From assembly GCF_945859685.1 (NCBI RefSeq), contig NC_079147.1:131713645-131777644 (forward strand): DNA of 64,000 bases. The letters are read 5' to 3'. Under the pieces are notes generated by a model that saw nothing but the letters and a program-made list of their open reading frames with translations, was not told the origin of the DNA and did no database searches. Shown in pieces: positions 1 through 10,749 of this stretch. Position 1 is the first letter of the stretch. Each line of letters opens with the position of its first letter. Position numbers and translations under genes: made by a program. The DNA comes from Eupeodes corollae (Eukaryota > Arthropoda > Insecta > Diptera > Syrphidae).

Positions 1-254
1 TTATTTACTTTATTATTATTAATTACGTACCTGCATATGTGTTATAAATAAATATATATTTCATATAAGCATATGTATGTACATATATATTTATTATAAT
101 ATTCAAATCCATGCTGTGAATTTGTGATGTTTTTGTTTTAATGAAGTTTTTTTTTTGTTTTAATGAAGTTTTTTTTTGTTGATTTTGTTTATATTCTTAT
201 AATAAAAAATATATGTATCTATGTATACATTTACATTTATTTTGTTTCTTTTCT
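1..254. other. AT-rich flank, no gene seen
   Basis: This stretch is very AT-rich, with TATA/ATGTAT runs and a short duplicated word GTTTTAATGAAGTTTTTTTT near 135-176. It is the 3' flank of the minus-strand transposase gene. No ORF or element end is recognised. Confidence 0.6.
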
Positions 255-1684
255 TTAAAGTCTTGGACGCTTTGCCCACAGGTCATCCCTGATTCTGTTT
301 CTGGTTCTTGCTCCTTCATTCCTTGCATTTTCAGCTTGCTGGTTATTTGAATGTTCAGATGGTGATGCTGTCAATACTGCTTCTGGCAGTGGAACTGTAT
401 GCTCGCAGCAAATGTTGTGAAGAGCAGCACAGACATTTACAATCTGTGCTGATTTTCTTGGGGAATATCTCAGCTTTCTTTCTTCTAAGATACTTCTCCA
501 TCGAGCTGTTAGTAAAATTAAAATTCATTTACTTTTGGTATAATTGAAGAAGAGACAGAGAAAATACTTTTCATTACTCCAATACACCTTTCAACAATAC
601 TCCTAGCCTGGGAGTGTACATAGTTAAAGCGAGCTTCTGGAGAATTTTCTGCAGCGTTTCTATACGGTGTTATTAGAAATGGTTCTAAGGGATAACCGCT
701 GTCACCTTCAGAAATAAAATGAATGATTAGTGGATAGTCATAGACCAACATTTTTTTTAATTTAAAAAAAATTGTGTTATACCTAGAAGCCACGATGATG
801 TTCTGCCTGCACAGAAGTGATCGTTTAACTTCTCTCGTTGAGCACTTTGTCTCCAAACAAAACTGTCGTGAGCACTACCACCATATTTAGCGTTTATTGA
901 GAGAATTTTTCTGCTCTCGTCACATATCTAGAATGAAAACAAATATGATGTACATACAATATACATTAATAAAAAACAATTTATGAAAAAGTTAACTTAC
1001 TATCATAGCATTTAGACTATGTCTTCCTTTTCTATTAAAATAAATGTGCTCGTTATCTGATGGGCGGAGAATCATAATGTGACTTCCATCTATGCAGCCG
1101 ATTACTAGGAAAATAGCAAAATGAAATATTTTTTTTACAATAAACAAAGCTCACTTACCTCCAGGTATGTCATACTTCTCATAAAAGTACCTTTTGGTTG
1201 CTTCCGAATTCGATGGAGTAAACTTTATTTTGAGGGGACACAATGTTCTCTCAATTTTTTTTAATGTAGAAGAGATGACTTCACAAACTGTACTCTGGGC
1301 TATGGGAGCTGACCAGTCAGCCCCAACTTGCCTTTGATATGCACCACCTCCAAGAAAATTAAGTGTTATGGCTAACTGGAGTATAGGGGAAATGTGGGTT
1401 GAGCGAATTCCACTTGGCAATTCCAAAAGGTGAAGGATATGCAAAAATGTTTCTTTCGTTAATCGAAAGTTTTTTAAAAATCTATTTTATTAAAAAAGAT
1501 ACATTTAATAAACATGTATGAAGGAATAGGTAATGTACACTTACTTTGGATTTGGAAGATCAAGTACGTTAAATTTATTCCGGAGGTTTATTCTCAAAAG
1601 CCGGACATTTCTATTACGATTTATATCTTGATTTTCAGCATTTTGAGATGGAAAAAACAATGGCAAAGGCACGAACACATTCAT
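255..1684 (-). CDS. HARBI1-like (PIF/Harbinger) DDE transposase, six exons
   Basis: Six exons on the minus strand: 1684-1545, 1481-1159, 1104-1001, 927-783, 705-568 and 505-255, all with GT/AG borders. Joined they give 1101 nt, 366 aa and a TAA stop, close to HARBI1 length (about 350 aa). The DDE nuclease triad is visible: D160 in GCIDGSH, D210 in GSAHDSF and E276 in SIVERCIG. Typical family blocks GDSGYPLEP, TPYRNAA and AALHNIC are present. The start ATG at 1684 is the first in frame and lies just before the first block. Such enzymes cut and move PIF/Harbinger DNA transposons; vertebrate HARBI1 and several fly relatives are domesticated. No stop or frameshift is seen, so the gene looks functional. 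Whether it is a mobile element or a host gene is open: no partner Myb-like ORF is visible, and only one candidate terminal region (1700-1940) is in the window. Confidence 0.85.
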
Positions 1685-1739
1685 TTTGACTAGACACGAC
1701 AGACAATAGAAAAAATAATAGCAATTTCATATGAAAGTG

Positions 1740-1945
1740 ACACCTAAATAGCTGTCACGGGAAATAATCACAAAATTGTGATTGTCACAGATGACTATCA
1801 CCTTACACAGACCGAATTTGTTGATTGTGACTGTCAACTATCACAAATCACCTTACATGATTCCACCCCAGTTTCATCACTTTTTATGATCACAAAGGTG
1901 ACAATCAAAAATCACCATAGCCGATTCTACCCCAGAGTTAACTCA
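1740..1945. repeat. Subterminal repeats upstream of the Harbinger-like gene
   Basis: Directly upstream of the transposase start is a block rich in GTGAT/ATCAC and GTGAC/GTCAC words. It contains two direct copies of the word ATTCYACCCCAG (near 1860 and 1923), each preceded by ATCACC about 20 nt away. Such iterated words are what one expects of the transposase-binding subterminal region of a PIF/Harbinger element. No matching inverted copy is seen in positions 1-255, so the other end may lie outside the window or be lost. Confidence 0.4.
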
Positions 1946-2199
1946 CCAAATTTGAAGGGTTAATTCATGCTTAACTTTAATTATATTCTTCAATCTAATT
2001 AATTCTTTCTGCTAGAAAGCAGTGAATCAAAACAGTAATCCCAATTACATATTTTTCCAAATTGTATGCAATTTTGTTAAGGTTTTCTTTATTAAAAACA
2101 TATAACGTACAAGCCAAAACTGCTAAACGTGAAATGAAATTGGTAAAGAATACTTAATATATTAATTCACGGTTTGCAGTTTTATAGAACAATTTGTAA

Positions 2200-2425
2200 A
2201 AACGGGTTTAACGAAAAACAGAAACAAGAACAGGTCGACCTAGTATTATTTCTTACACGAAAAATTGTGTAATTTAGAAAGAATTGCGCAAAAACTCAAA
2301 AAGATGTACTCCAAACTTGGCCTAAGGAGAGACCGGTATTATCGGTAGACATTTAGTGGGCAGACTCTTCGAAATGCGGCTCAGTTCCAGCGCTACAGTT
2401 TTTCACTGTACTGCTGAAATCACCT
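2200..2425 (+). pseudogene. Tc1-like transposase N-terminal relic
   Basis: A broken translation shows TGRPSIIS followed by a stretch resembling the GRP linker and second helix-turn-helix of Tc1-family transposases (RTGRP...VI.KELRKNSK). Stops and shifts interrupt it and the catalytic domain is absent. This is a decayed DNA-transposon fragment. The match is short, so confidence is low. Confidence 0.3.
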
Positions 2426-2499
2426 CTAATTTAATGACGTAAAATTAATAACTGTTGTAAAAGATATTTGAGTTGAAAGTGATTTTTTACCAAGTTTTA

Positions 2500-3005
2500 G
2501 TATTGTTTTTTTTTTAGGTTTGTTATTATGTATTTGTATAAAAATTTTCAATTCTATTTTTCTCAAAAATATACCAGTTGTCAAAAACGTTATTTTTTGT
2601 GGCATACAAATCAATTTTCGTTCGTAAAATATTCGAGGTGACAAATATTTGTTTTTAGTTTTTTTGATTTTCAAAAAAAAGGTTTTTTTTTCTAAAAATA
2701 TACTTGTTTCGTATCACGTTACATATAGAATTTAATTCAAGTCGCTAGCTTCACTGGTTGACGTTTTTTTTTAATTTCTGTATAATAAAATTAATTTGAA
2801 GTCGACATCTCCACTGATTCTTGATTTTTCTTATGAAATTTCTGGAGTTTATGTACCCTCTTTTTATACTAATTATCCCTAAAAGAAAACTAAACAAAAA
2901 TGTTCGCTCTATTATTAGCATTGTTTAATAATATTTGCCTCATTTGAAAATGATTCGAAAAAAGTAGGTAAACCTCTAATTTTTCAAATTGGCAACCACA
3001 AAAAG
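2500..3005 (+). repeat. Dispersed repeat, copy A (inverted relative of 8020-8720)
   Basis: Several blocks recur in reverse complement at 8.0-8.7 kb. The best is 2936-3000 (TTTGAAAATGATTCGAAAAA, then GTAGGTAAACC), matched at 8030-8095. Another is the GTATCACGTTACATAT / CAAGTCGCTAGC segment near 2715-2745, matched at 8455-8505. No coding capacity and no clear termini are visible. It is an unclassified interspersed repeat. Confidence 0.5.
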
Positions 3006-4214
3006 TTTGTATTCTGAGTCATTTTTTTAAAATGTTCTTCATTACCTACCAATCAAAAAACCACATTATACAGAATATAAATAATAAATTATAACAAATA
3101 CGTCTCGAACTTTTGCTTAGTTTTTAATTTTGTATACTAGATTCTTCTCTTTCTTCTGTTTTTTTAATAATTTGGAAATTTGTTATTTTATATTAGAATT
3201 CTCTCTCATTTTTACCTCCACCACAATACATACCACATGTAAAACATGTGGAACGAACTGTTAAGGAAGTCAATTAAAAGATATGTCAGGCCGAGCGTTC
3301 CTCTTCATGTTTGTACTATTCAAATCTATATACAAGGGTTTCAATAACAGACATTTTTAATGGTCGCTATAAACGACCTGCCAACAAAATTCAATGTTTA
3401 GTTTCAATGATGAAAACCAATTATAGCTATAACTGGGCCCTAAGAGACCGCTAGACTTCTTTTTCGGATTTTCTGGAATAGAAAGTTATATACATACTTT
3501 GTTGATTGGCGGATTTAAATATAACGATTTAATCACATGTTTAATGAACAGAAATTGGAAACAGCAAACAAAATATTGATGTAAAAAGTTGCCCATTTTT
3601 AAAGTTCAATTCAAATTAGTATATGTATATTCTTTATACATTCTGTGAGAAAGACTATTTGTAAAAGTTTCAAAGACTTAGAACCATTAATATAATGTAA
3701 TAATGCAAATTAAGTAACGGCTTCAAATACTGAAAAAGAGGCCATTACAATTCATCACCATTATCGACTTGACAACCGGGATGCGGTCCTGGTCTCATCC
3801 TGATCACGAGCCGACGAGACGGCATCCAGTTGCGCTCCACAATTCTTCTGGCGTCCTGGTCTTAAGAAGCTATCAGAACTTTTCTCAATAGATTAAATTC
3901 ACACATAAAACTGTTGCTACGAGATGATAGTATTTATGTATGTTAATATAAACATCGAAAAGTTTTACCTTGAAGTTTTTTATAGGAATTTTATATAACA
4001 ACAGTAATGGGTTTATGATACTTATGGAGTATTTCCACGGGCAAAATAAATCAATCAATTTTTGATTTAGACCTATCAAAACACAAATTTTCAGTGTTTT
4101 TGCATTCCATGGGGCAAAATAAATTAATTTATTATTGATTTACGATCAAATATGCAAATCTAGATTTTTAGGCAGATTTACTCCTCTTTGCACTAATACA
4201 GACTAGACTTAGTC
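3006..4214. other. Intergenic, no gene recognised
   Basis: AT-rich sequence with scattered short ORFs that show no family resemblance. A short GC-richer island near 3770-3865 (GACGAGACGGCATCC region) stands out in composition, but I could not assign it. Confidence 0.5.
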
Positions 4215-4850
4215 AAAATTTGACAATTTACTGGTACAACTTCGAGGTGGTAAACGAATTTGGTTATCTGGGCACTGCTGTTAATTCTGAAAATGACTGC
4301 AGAGATCAAACGCAGAATTACCCTTGCTAATCGCTGTTTCTTTGGCCTAAGCAGTCGAGGAATAAGGCCCTATAGCGAAGTACTAAAGAGACACTATACA
4401 AAACTTTAATCATCCCAGTCTTACTGTATGATGCAGAAGCATGTACTCTCTCCCAGGCGGATGAAGAATCTCTTGGTATCTTCGAGAGGAAGGTTCTGCG
4501 TACGATCTATGGTCCGGTTTGTGTCGACAAGCAAAGTGAAATCTAGTGGAGAAGATTTAATCAAGAGTTATACGAGCTGTACAGCGACTTGCCACCGGTC
4601 AAAAAACTGCGTGTACAAACCTTAAGATGGCTAGGGCATGTCGAGCGAATGAACATCGAAGCACCAGCCCGTAAGGTATTCAACGCCAACCCTGAGGAAA
4701 CAAAAAGCAGATGCAGGCCTCATCTCCGGTGGAGTGATCAAGTTGAGGCCCACGCACGTCCAATCGAGTTCCATCGCCCCATTAATAAAATTTACCAAAT
4801 CGATAAGAGTAATAAGCAGTGCTGTGGACGAGACGACAGCTGACAATTTT
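4215..4850 (+). pseudogene. RTE-type LINE fragment (C-terminus of reverse transcriptase)
   Basis: Translation in shifting frames gives FGYLGTAVNSENDC, then TLYKTLI...LLYDAEA, ERKVLRTIYGP, ELYELYSD, and LRWLGHVERM followed by RPHLRWSDQVEADAR-like text. This is the characteristic C-terminal tail of RTE/CFDP2-type LINE polyproteins. The same family is present at 32.4-35.4 kb, where the YLGTAIN block is also readable. Several frameshifts and stops make it a dead 5'-truncated copy. It is on the strand opposite to Shq1. Confidence 0.65.
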
Positions 4851-4920
4851 TAGTCAACCAGGATTCATTAGAAGCATAACACAATTTATAATATACAATT
4901 TTAATTGAAGTGTCAGCTTT

Positions 4921-5165
4921 TTATTTGTAGTACCCTGCTCCATATAAGTTTTTTTTTCACGGGTACTTCCTCTTGCGAGAAATTGACAAATCCTACTAAA
5001 AAAATTCTTTTCATGAATTGCTTTCTCAAATTACCCGTTTGGATCCGGCTTAAAACTGTGGGCCTCTCCATCCCTGATAACATTACTCGCACACAGGAAT
5101 GGCTGAGAGTTGTAATTCACTAGGCCTTAATTCTCAACGGACAGTTGCTCACCTAATTTATTTTT
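4921..5165 (+). repeat. tRNA-derived SINE copy (head partly deleted)
   Basis: This matches the body of the SINE defined at 30698-30965: CACGGGTACT, then GAGAAATTGACAAAT, a TTCGGCT-like stretch, CTCCATCCCTGA, CTCGCACACAGGAATGG, and the tail TCAACGGACAGTTG-CACCTAATTT. The 5' tRNA-like part with the A and B boxes is almost wholly missing, leaving only GTAGTACCC. An old or deleted copy. Confidence 0.7.
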
Positions 5166-5394
5166 TATTTGCTAGAGTTTTTGGTTCGCAAGATTTTTGT
5201 GGACTAACGTATTGCCTATAGTATAAAAATGTACCCACTCATTTTGAAGTATAAAAATATATGTATTTTTCAAAAATTGTTAATTATTAAGAATGTGTTT
5301 TTGGATTGTCAGAAGCTTGACTCCATAGGCGTTGTCATTTTTTTTTATTTGCCACTCCAGCATATTGAGGGGTACAATTTGTTCAAATATTAAT

Positions 5395-5575
5395 ATTATT
5401 TTCAAAATCATGTCATAGTTAGGGAGATTTTACTCGACTTACTTTCCAGTCAACTTTCCAATAAAGTTCCCTTGATTGAAAGGCAAATTTTTCGCAGCTA
5501 TCCAATCAGATCAGATACTATAAACTTGCCTTACTTTCAAGTCTCTTATGCCGACTGAATATGGCGCAAATACAT
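5395..5575 (+). repeat. Diverged copy of a MITE family
   Basis: The words GACTTACTTTCCAGTCAA, AAGTTCCCTTGATTGAAAGG, CCAATCAGATCAGATACT and AAACTTGCCTT follow the same order as in the copy at 24185-24346 and, in reverse, the full copy at 37062-37570. The terminal inverted repeat is heavily diverged here (CTTATGCCGACTGAAT). Confidence 0.55.
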
Positions 5576-5994
5576 TCAATTTTGTAGCAATTGGTACCGA
5601 ATGTAAGCAATAACGTGTTGAATATTATCTTTCAAAGCATCAATGGTTTTGGCGTAGAATAACTCCACAGATAATAGAGATTAAATAACCTCATTGCATA
5701 CTCGAAGTAACGTACTCAGCAAGTTACTTTGAATAAATTGATTGTTGCGTTGCTTCACGCGAAAAGAGACAATAATTGTTGTTCAGAAGTCTACTCATTA
5801 TGACTTACCAAACTGAGCATAAATGAAGTAAGAACTACTGTTAAAAACACCAAATCTGAAAAATGTATTGCAAGGTTGAAAACCATAGGAATAAAAAAAC
5901 ACACTTTTGTTTCCACGTACAAAATGTATCTTCATTAAATAATACACAAGTTCCACGTAGTACATATAATATAATCCTTTTGTTATAAATATTT
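5576..5994. other. 3' flank of the Shq1 gene
   Basis: AT-rich non-coding sequence downstream of the minus-strand Shq1 stop codon. It probably holds its 3' UTR and polyadenylation site, though I could not place the site. No other gene is seen. Confidence 0.5.
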
Positions 5995-7569
5995 TTAGTC
6001 ACTCTCACTATCAATTGAAATAAAACCCCCCTCATTATGTGATATACTCTCTTCTGAGTCTGATTCACTTGATTCCTCGTTACTCTCCATGGCCAGATCT
6101 GTTGCCATTTCCAATTGAATTTCAGAAATGAGTTCTCTTAATAGTTCAAATTCGATTTTCCCTATTTCGAGTCTTAAACAAGTCTTTGTAACGGCCGAAA
6201 GTGATACATCTAGATTCTCAGATAACATCTGAAAATGTTCATCATCCATTACTTTATCCACGTACCAAATCAAATGTCTTATAAAATATTTATTCAAAGC
6301 CTTTCGATTGAATTCAGCTTCACAAAAGCAATTGTATGTGATTAACAGCTGCTTCAATAGCCAGGGTTTCCCCTTCTGTAATGCTTTCACTACATCTTCA
6401 ACACAAAGACGCGATAGCTCATACTTTCGGCAAAGGGGATAAATCAATGAACGCCGAATGAAACTCTCAACAACGTATATAAGATCTTCAAATCGCTCAA
6501 AATAACTAAGAGTTGCCGAAAGAATTGTACGCGTCCAAGAACTTACACAGGTTGGATCGTTTGATGTAAATCTAAATAATAATGAATACATAAGATGGTA
6601 ATATTGAAGAAATTATAAACAGAATGTAAATTATTATACCGCACCTTATGTCATAGCAAATTCCGAGTAACACGCTCACAAGATCGCAGTCAATGTTAAA
6701 CATTTGGTCTTTTTCGAGACTGAAATCAGTGTGTTTAGCTCTTATGTGTTCCAGAATGCATTTATCATCTTCCGTTAGATCGATATCTGAAAATAAATTT
6801 ATCGGTCAGAAAAATTATAAGATTTATATAATAATAAATACCATCGTAAGGGATTTCAAACCTCATGGGATCTTCATGCCCTTCTGGTATTTGCAGCTTG
6901 AAGAAATTCAATTTATATTGATCTGGGCAAAAATCTTTTGTTTCGTCGTTTTCACGCTGAATTGTCCGTTGTACATGACTTAAGCGACTTGGATCTGTAA
7001 CACGACAAATTTGCGACATATCATCCTGAAAAACAAAAACACATTTTTACTTCAAAAATCCAAATTACTACAAAAAAGAAACACAGAACAAACCTCGTCG
7101 AATTTTGGTTTACCTCGGTAGAATGCAGAAAACCCATAGGGAAAATCAGCTTCAATTTCACAAACTTCCCCATCTACTAAGAGGACACACGAATCTGTAA
7201 TGCGATTGAACAAACAAGTCTTTACTTCAGTTTTAGTTCCTTTTTTTAATTCTGCTTCACAAGGAAGGGTACAAGTAAATTCCCATGACTTTGAATTGAA
7301 GCAAATCGAAACGTTTTTTAAGTCGGTAAGGTTAAATTTGCGTGGGCAGTCAAACCTGTTAAATAAATGTTTACAGATAGTTTAAGAAAGGGTTAGTGTT
7401 TGAAAATTATTTTTACTAACATCGTTGTTTCGACATCACAAACAAAGACGAAAAGCGATTCAAAGATAAAAATATCAAAACTTTTGTAATGTTTTATTCG
7501 TTTTGTTATTGGCACTTTTATTTCACAGTCATTTTCAATAAAAGTATGAACAATTTCAGGGATATCCAT
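5995..7569 (-). CDS. Shq1: SHQ1 homologue, H/ACA RNP assembly chaperone
   Basis: Five exons: 7569-7421, 7355-7094, 7025-6842, 6786-6645 and 6571-5995, joined in one frame to 1314 nt (437 aa, stop TAA). SHQ1 holds dyskerin before H/ACA RNP assembly in the cytoplasm and nucleus. The order of features fits the family: an N-terminal CS/Hsp20-like segment (about residues 1-80), the FPYGF block followed by acidic linker, the FCPDQYKLNFF block (cf. FDPDHYL in human), and then the conserved SHQ1 domain with CYDIRFTSND, SWTRTILSATLSYFE and IRRSLIYPLCRKYEL. The last residues are a Ser/Glu/Asp-rich tail. The start at 7569 (MDIPEIV) was chosen because it aligns with the family N-terminus; an upstream in-frame ATG at 7662 would add 31 residues. 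The gene is divergent from Nf1, about 3.2 kb away. Confidence 0.85.
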
Positions 7570-7739
7570 ATTGAAGAAATTAATCTCAATCTTTAAATAT
7601 TTTCTAGATTCGAGGCTTAACGCATGCAAAGGCAAACCCAAACAAAAATAACAACAAAACATGTGTCCATGTGGGTACCAAAATGACAGTCACTTGCTTC
7701 ATTCAATTTGGTTCATCCATTTTTGTCGATCTGTGTTGG

Positions 7740-7900
7740 ATCGTTGCAAACTGGACTGTCAGTGCTATTTGTATATAACGGGTTACCCATTTTGCGGTTT
7801 CAAAAATATAAAGCTGGAATTCGACATCTGTAAAATTAAGTTGTTTTGACAGCAAATTGTGATAATCTGTAAAAACAACCTAGAATTCTGTATTCTTGAG
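7740..7900 (-). mobile_element. Solo end of a mariner-like element
   Basis: The word CATTTTGCGGTTTCAAA, preceded by TATATAACGGGTTACC and followed by GAATTCGACATCTGTAAAA-TTAAGTTGTT, matches in reverse complement the right end of the element at 47698-48650 (near 48560-48660). Only this end is recognisable; no transposase remains. Confidence 0.5.
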
Positions 7901-8019
7901 GCAATGAAAAGACATTTTTATTTTAATTTATTATTTATATTGGGTATTATGTGTTTTGTTATTGGGAATGAAGAAAATTAAAAAAAAAACACAACTAGAA
8001 AAAACAAGAATTAGAATAA

Positions 8020-8720
8020 AAATTGGTTGTGGTTGCCAATTAGAAAAATTAAGGTTTTACCTACTTTTTTCGAATCATTTTCAAATGAGACAAATATATT
8101 TGAACCATTTCTTTTAGGGATAAATAATTAAAATGAATGACTGATACAAGATACATTATCTTCAGAAATTTCTTGAGAAAATTCAAATGTTATTAAAATG
8201 TTGACATTTCAAGGTTCTTAGAGTTGAAATAAAAGATGTCTGTACATGTGTGTGTACGTATGTTAGTGCGTCCGTATTTCCGTAAGTTTTTGAACTTTTT
8301 TTCGTCGTCCATAGCTCAAGACTCAATGGAGATATTGACTTTAAATAAATTTTGTTGCACAGATAATAATGCAGAATCATACAGAAAGAACTCTCAAACA
8401 AATTGAGTGGGTGTTTTTTGTACCATAGCAATTAAAACAAAAAGGTGAACCCATGACTCCAGCGACTTGAGTTAAATTTTATATTATGTATTGTAACGTG
8501 ATACCAAACTAGCATAGTTTTCGGAAAAACCGTTTTTTTGTAAATCAAAAAAAAACTGAAAAAAATATTTGTCCCGTCGAATAATTTACGAACAAAAATA
8601 TCTCCAAAATAATTGTATGCAACGAAAAATTGCATTTTTAACATCTGGTAAGATTATGAGAAAAATCGAATTGACAGTTTTTGTCCAAAAAGAATAAACC
8701 TTAAAAAAACATTGCTAGGT
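8020..8720 (-). repeat. Dispersed repeat, copy B (inverted relative of 2500-3005)
   Basis: Reverse-complement blocks of copy A are readable here: GGTTGCCAATT...CCTACTTTTTTCGAATCA near 8030-8090, and GCGACTTGAG...GTAACGTGATACCAAACTAG near 8470-8510. It also contains an extra segment with a GTACGTATGTTAGTGCGTCC motif. No ORF of note is present. Confidence 0.5.
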
Positions 8721-10749
8721 AAAAATTTACTTTCATAGTACTAAAATTGGTAAAAATTGTTTTTTTTTTTCGACTAAAATCGCGTTTAAAAAATAGTTCA
8801 AAATAAAGAAAAAAAATGATATGAATGAAAATTTTATTTCAATTTTGGAGAAAATATTAATTTTGAATTTAACTATCATTTTTTTTAAGTCAAGACAATA
8901 ATTTTAAATTTTTTTACAAAAGAGATTTTTTGTATAGTACCGCAAAAAGCTATTACACTGCCTTTAGCCATTTGTCCGTTTTTTAAACAACTAAAATGAG
9001 GGTGAGGAGGATTGTAGGTTCCTAAATTATTGTTGTTACTTTTTTGGTAGAAACTGCCTTACATTTTTAGCTACGCATAAACCTGCCAACCTAAACAGAT
9101 ACTATCGAACTTATTCATGAACCTACTTAAACCTCTCAATTTTTTTAATTTTAACACATTTGTTTCGCACTGCAAAATATTAAAGGAAACAGTCTGGAGC
9201 TACTATTAGAAGATTAACGTAAACGGTCAACGCGATGACTCTTTGATGTACAAATGACGTCGTTTTAAGACCTATAATTAAAAACTACACAATAATTATG
9301 TACTGCACAATAATATTGTACTAACTTTCACACCCTAATATGAAAAAATTAAAAATAACGTTGGCTATTATTTTGTCTTGTCAACGTTTTAAGCATTGAC
9401 GGTGTGAACGTTGACGATGCGTTGAACACAGAGCATCTAGATGTTTTTCTGACATCAGAGAGTCAACTCGTTGACATTTTAAGTTAATTGTTTAATTCTT
9501 GCTTGTGTCATGGCTTATTTCCAATTACGAAACGACTCAAGTCCTTACAATTCAGCTTAATACACACCAACCTACCCTCCTTAATACTTACTTCTCTACA
9601 TACCCAAATATGGCAACGAAGCATTGTATCAAAACTTAAATTTGAAAACGTTGCTTTTAAATTTTCAGATTTCACAAAAATAAAAAAAATAAAATCAAAT
9701 GAATACAATTTTCTGCTAACAAATCTTAAATACACACAACTAAATGTATTGTATATGCATACCTTCTATACATTGATAGGTATGAATAAAACAAATCTCA
9801 GGTAACGTTGGCACCGACTGATATTTGTTTACACTTCAGTAATTTATTTTATTTATTTATTTCAATATTTTTATACTTCCAGTCGCTCTTAGATTCCACA
9901 CTTAATTTTCGTACACACAGCGCCCCCATGGTCCGCCTTCCGTAACAAAATTTTGTGTTTCGTGATAATACTATTCAAATTAATGTACAAAGACTTGGTT
10001 TTGTATATTTTTCATTTCCTGTTTATTGATAGCTGATTGTCCAATAATTGGAATTGATTTAAAAACTTGATAAATCTAGCAAAAATTATTCACTTATTTT
10101 TTTATTTCAAAATAATTATGACACATTCGGATCTTATTCTTTCGCTAAACCACCTTCTGTGGTTTAACTCTTATTCCCTAGTTTAGTAAACTCATAGAAT
10201 AAAGGTGGAATATGCTTTTTTTTATTAATTTGGCTGGTAGTGTTTTACAACGTTGAAACTGTATATTAAAAAAGAAGTGTCATGAAAACAAAATCTTTTA
10301 TATGTGTTTTATTTACGTTTACCCTGAATAACAAAACACTTAAAAATCAACCAGTGAAATGGTGGTCCAATTATAATTTTAAACGAGTTAAAAAATTCAC
10401 TGTATTTGCCATCCAAAACTTAAATTTGGTTCTAAACTTTTCGATTTCACAAAAATTGAAAATCAAAAATCACGTAAAAAAAAATGTCTGTTTCAATGTA
10501 GAACTATCGGCTATGGCAACTCTGAACCCAATGCACTCAATCATTGACACAAACCACAAAATTCATCGGTGTGCAAACCAGGCATAGGCATGTCAAATAA
10601 AAAATACCCCTATTTGAACTGCAGTCAACTTCAGACTTCAAAGTGAAATTTTCTTTCCAGGCTCAGGTTGTGTGTTAAAATTGTGGTGCAGAACAAACTT
10701 GTGAAAAATGCAATAAAACTATCAAAATATTTAACAAAAACTTATAACA
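8721..10749. other. Shq1-Nf1 intergenic region with the Nf1 5' UTR/promoter
   Basis: No protein gene is recognised. The two open stretches at 9488-9805 and 10282-10587 are AT-driven and lack any family pattern. The Nf1 leader must lie just upstream of 10750; a plausible transcribed start is around 10620-10640 (AACTTCAGACTTC), but this is not proven. A (TTTA)n run lies near 9845-9862. Confidence 0.45.

Noticed and set aside
9488..10587. Small ORFs between Shq1 and Nf1 (105 and 101 codons)
   Set aside because: AT-driven composition, no family resemblance, no splice or start signals; overlapping frames on the other strand are just as long.
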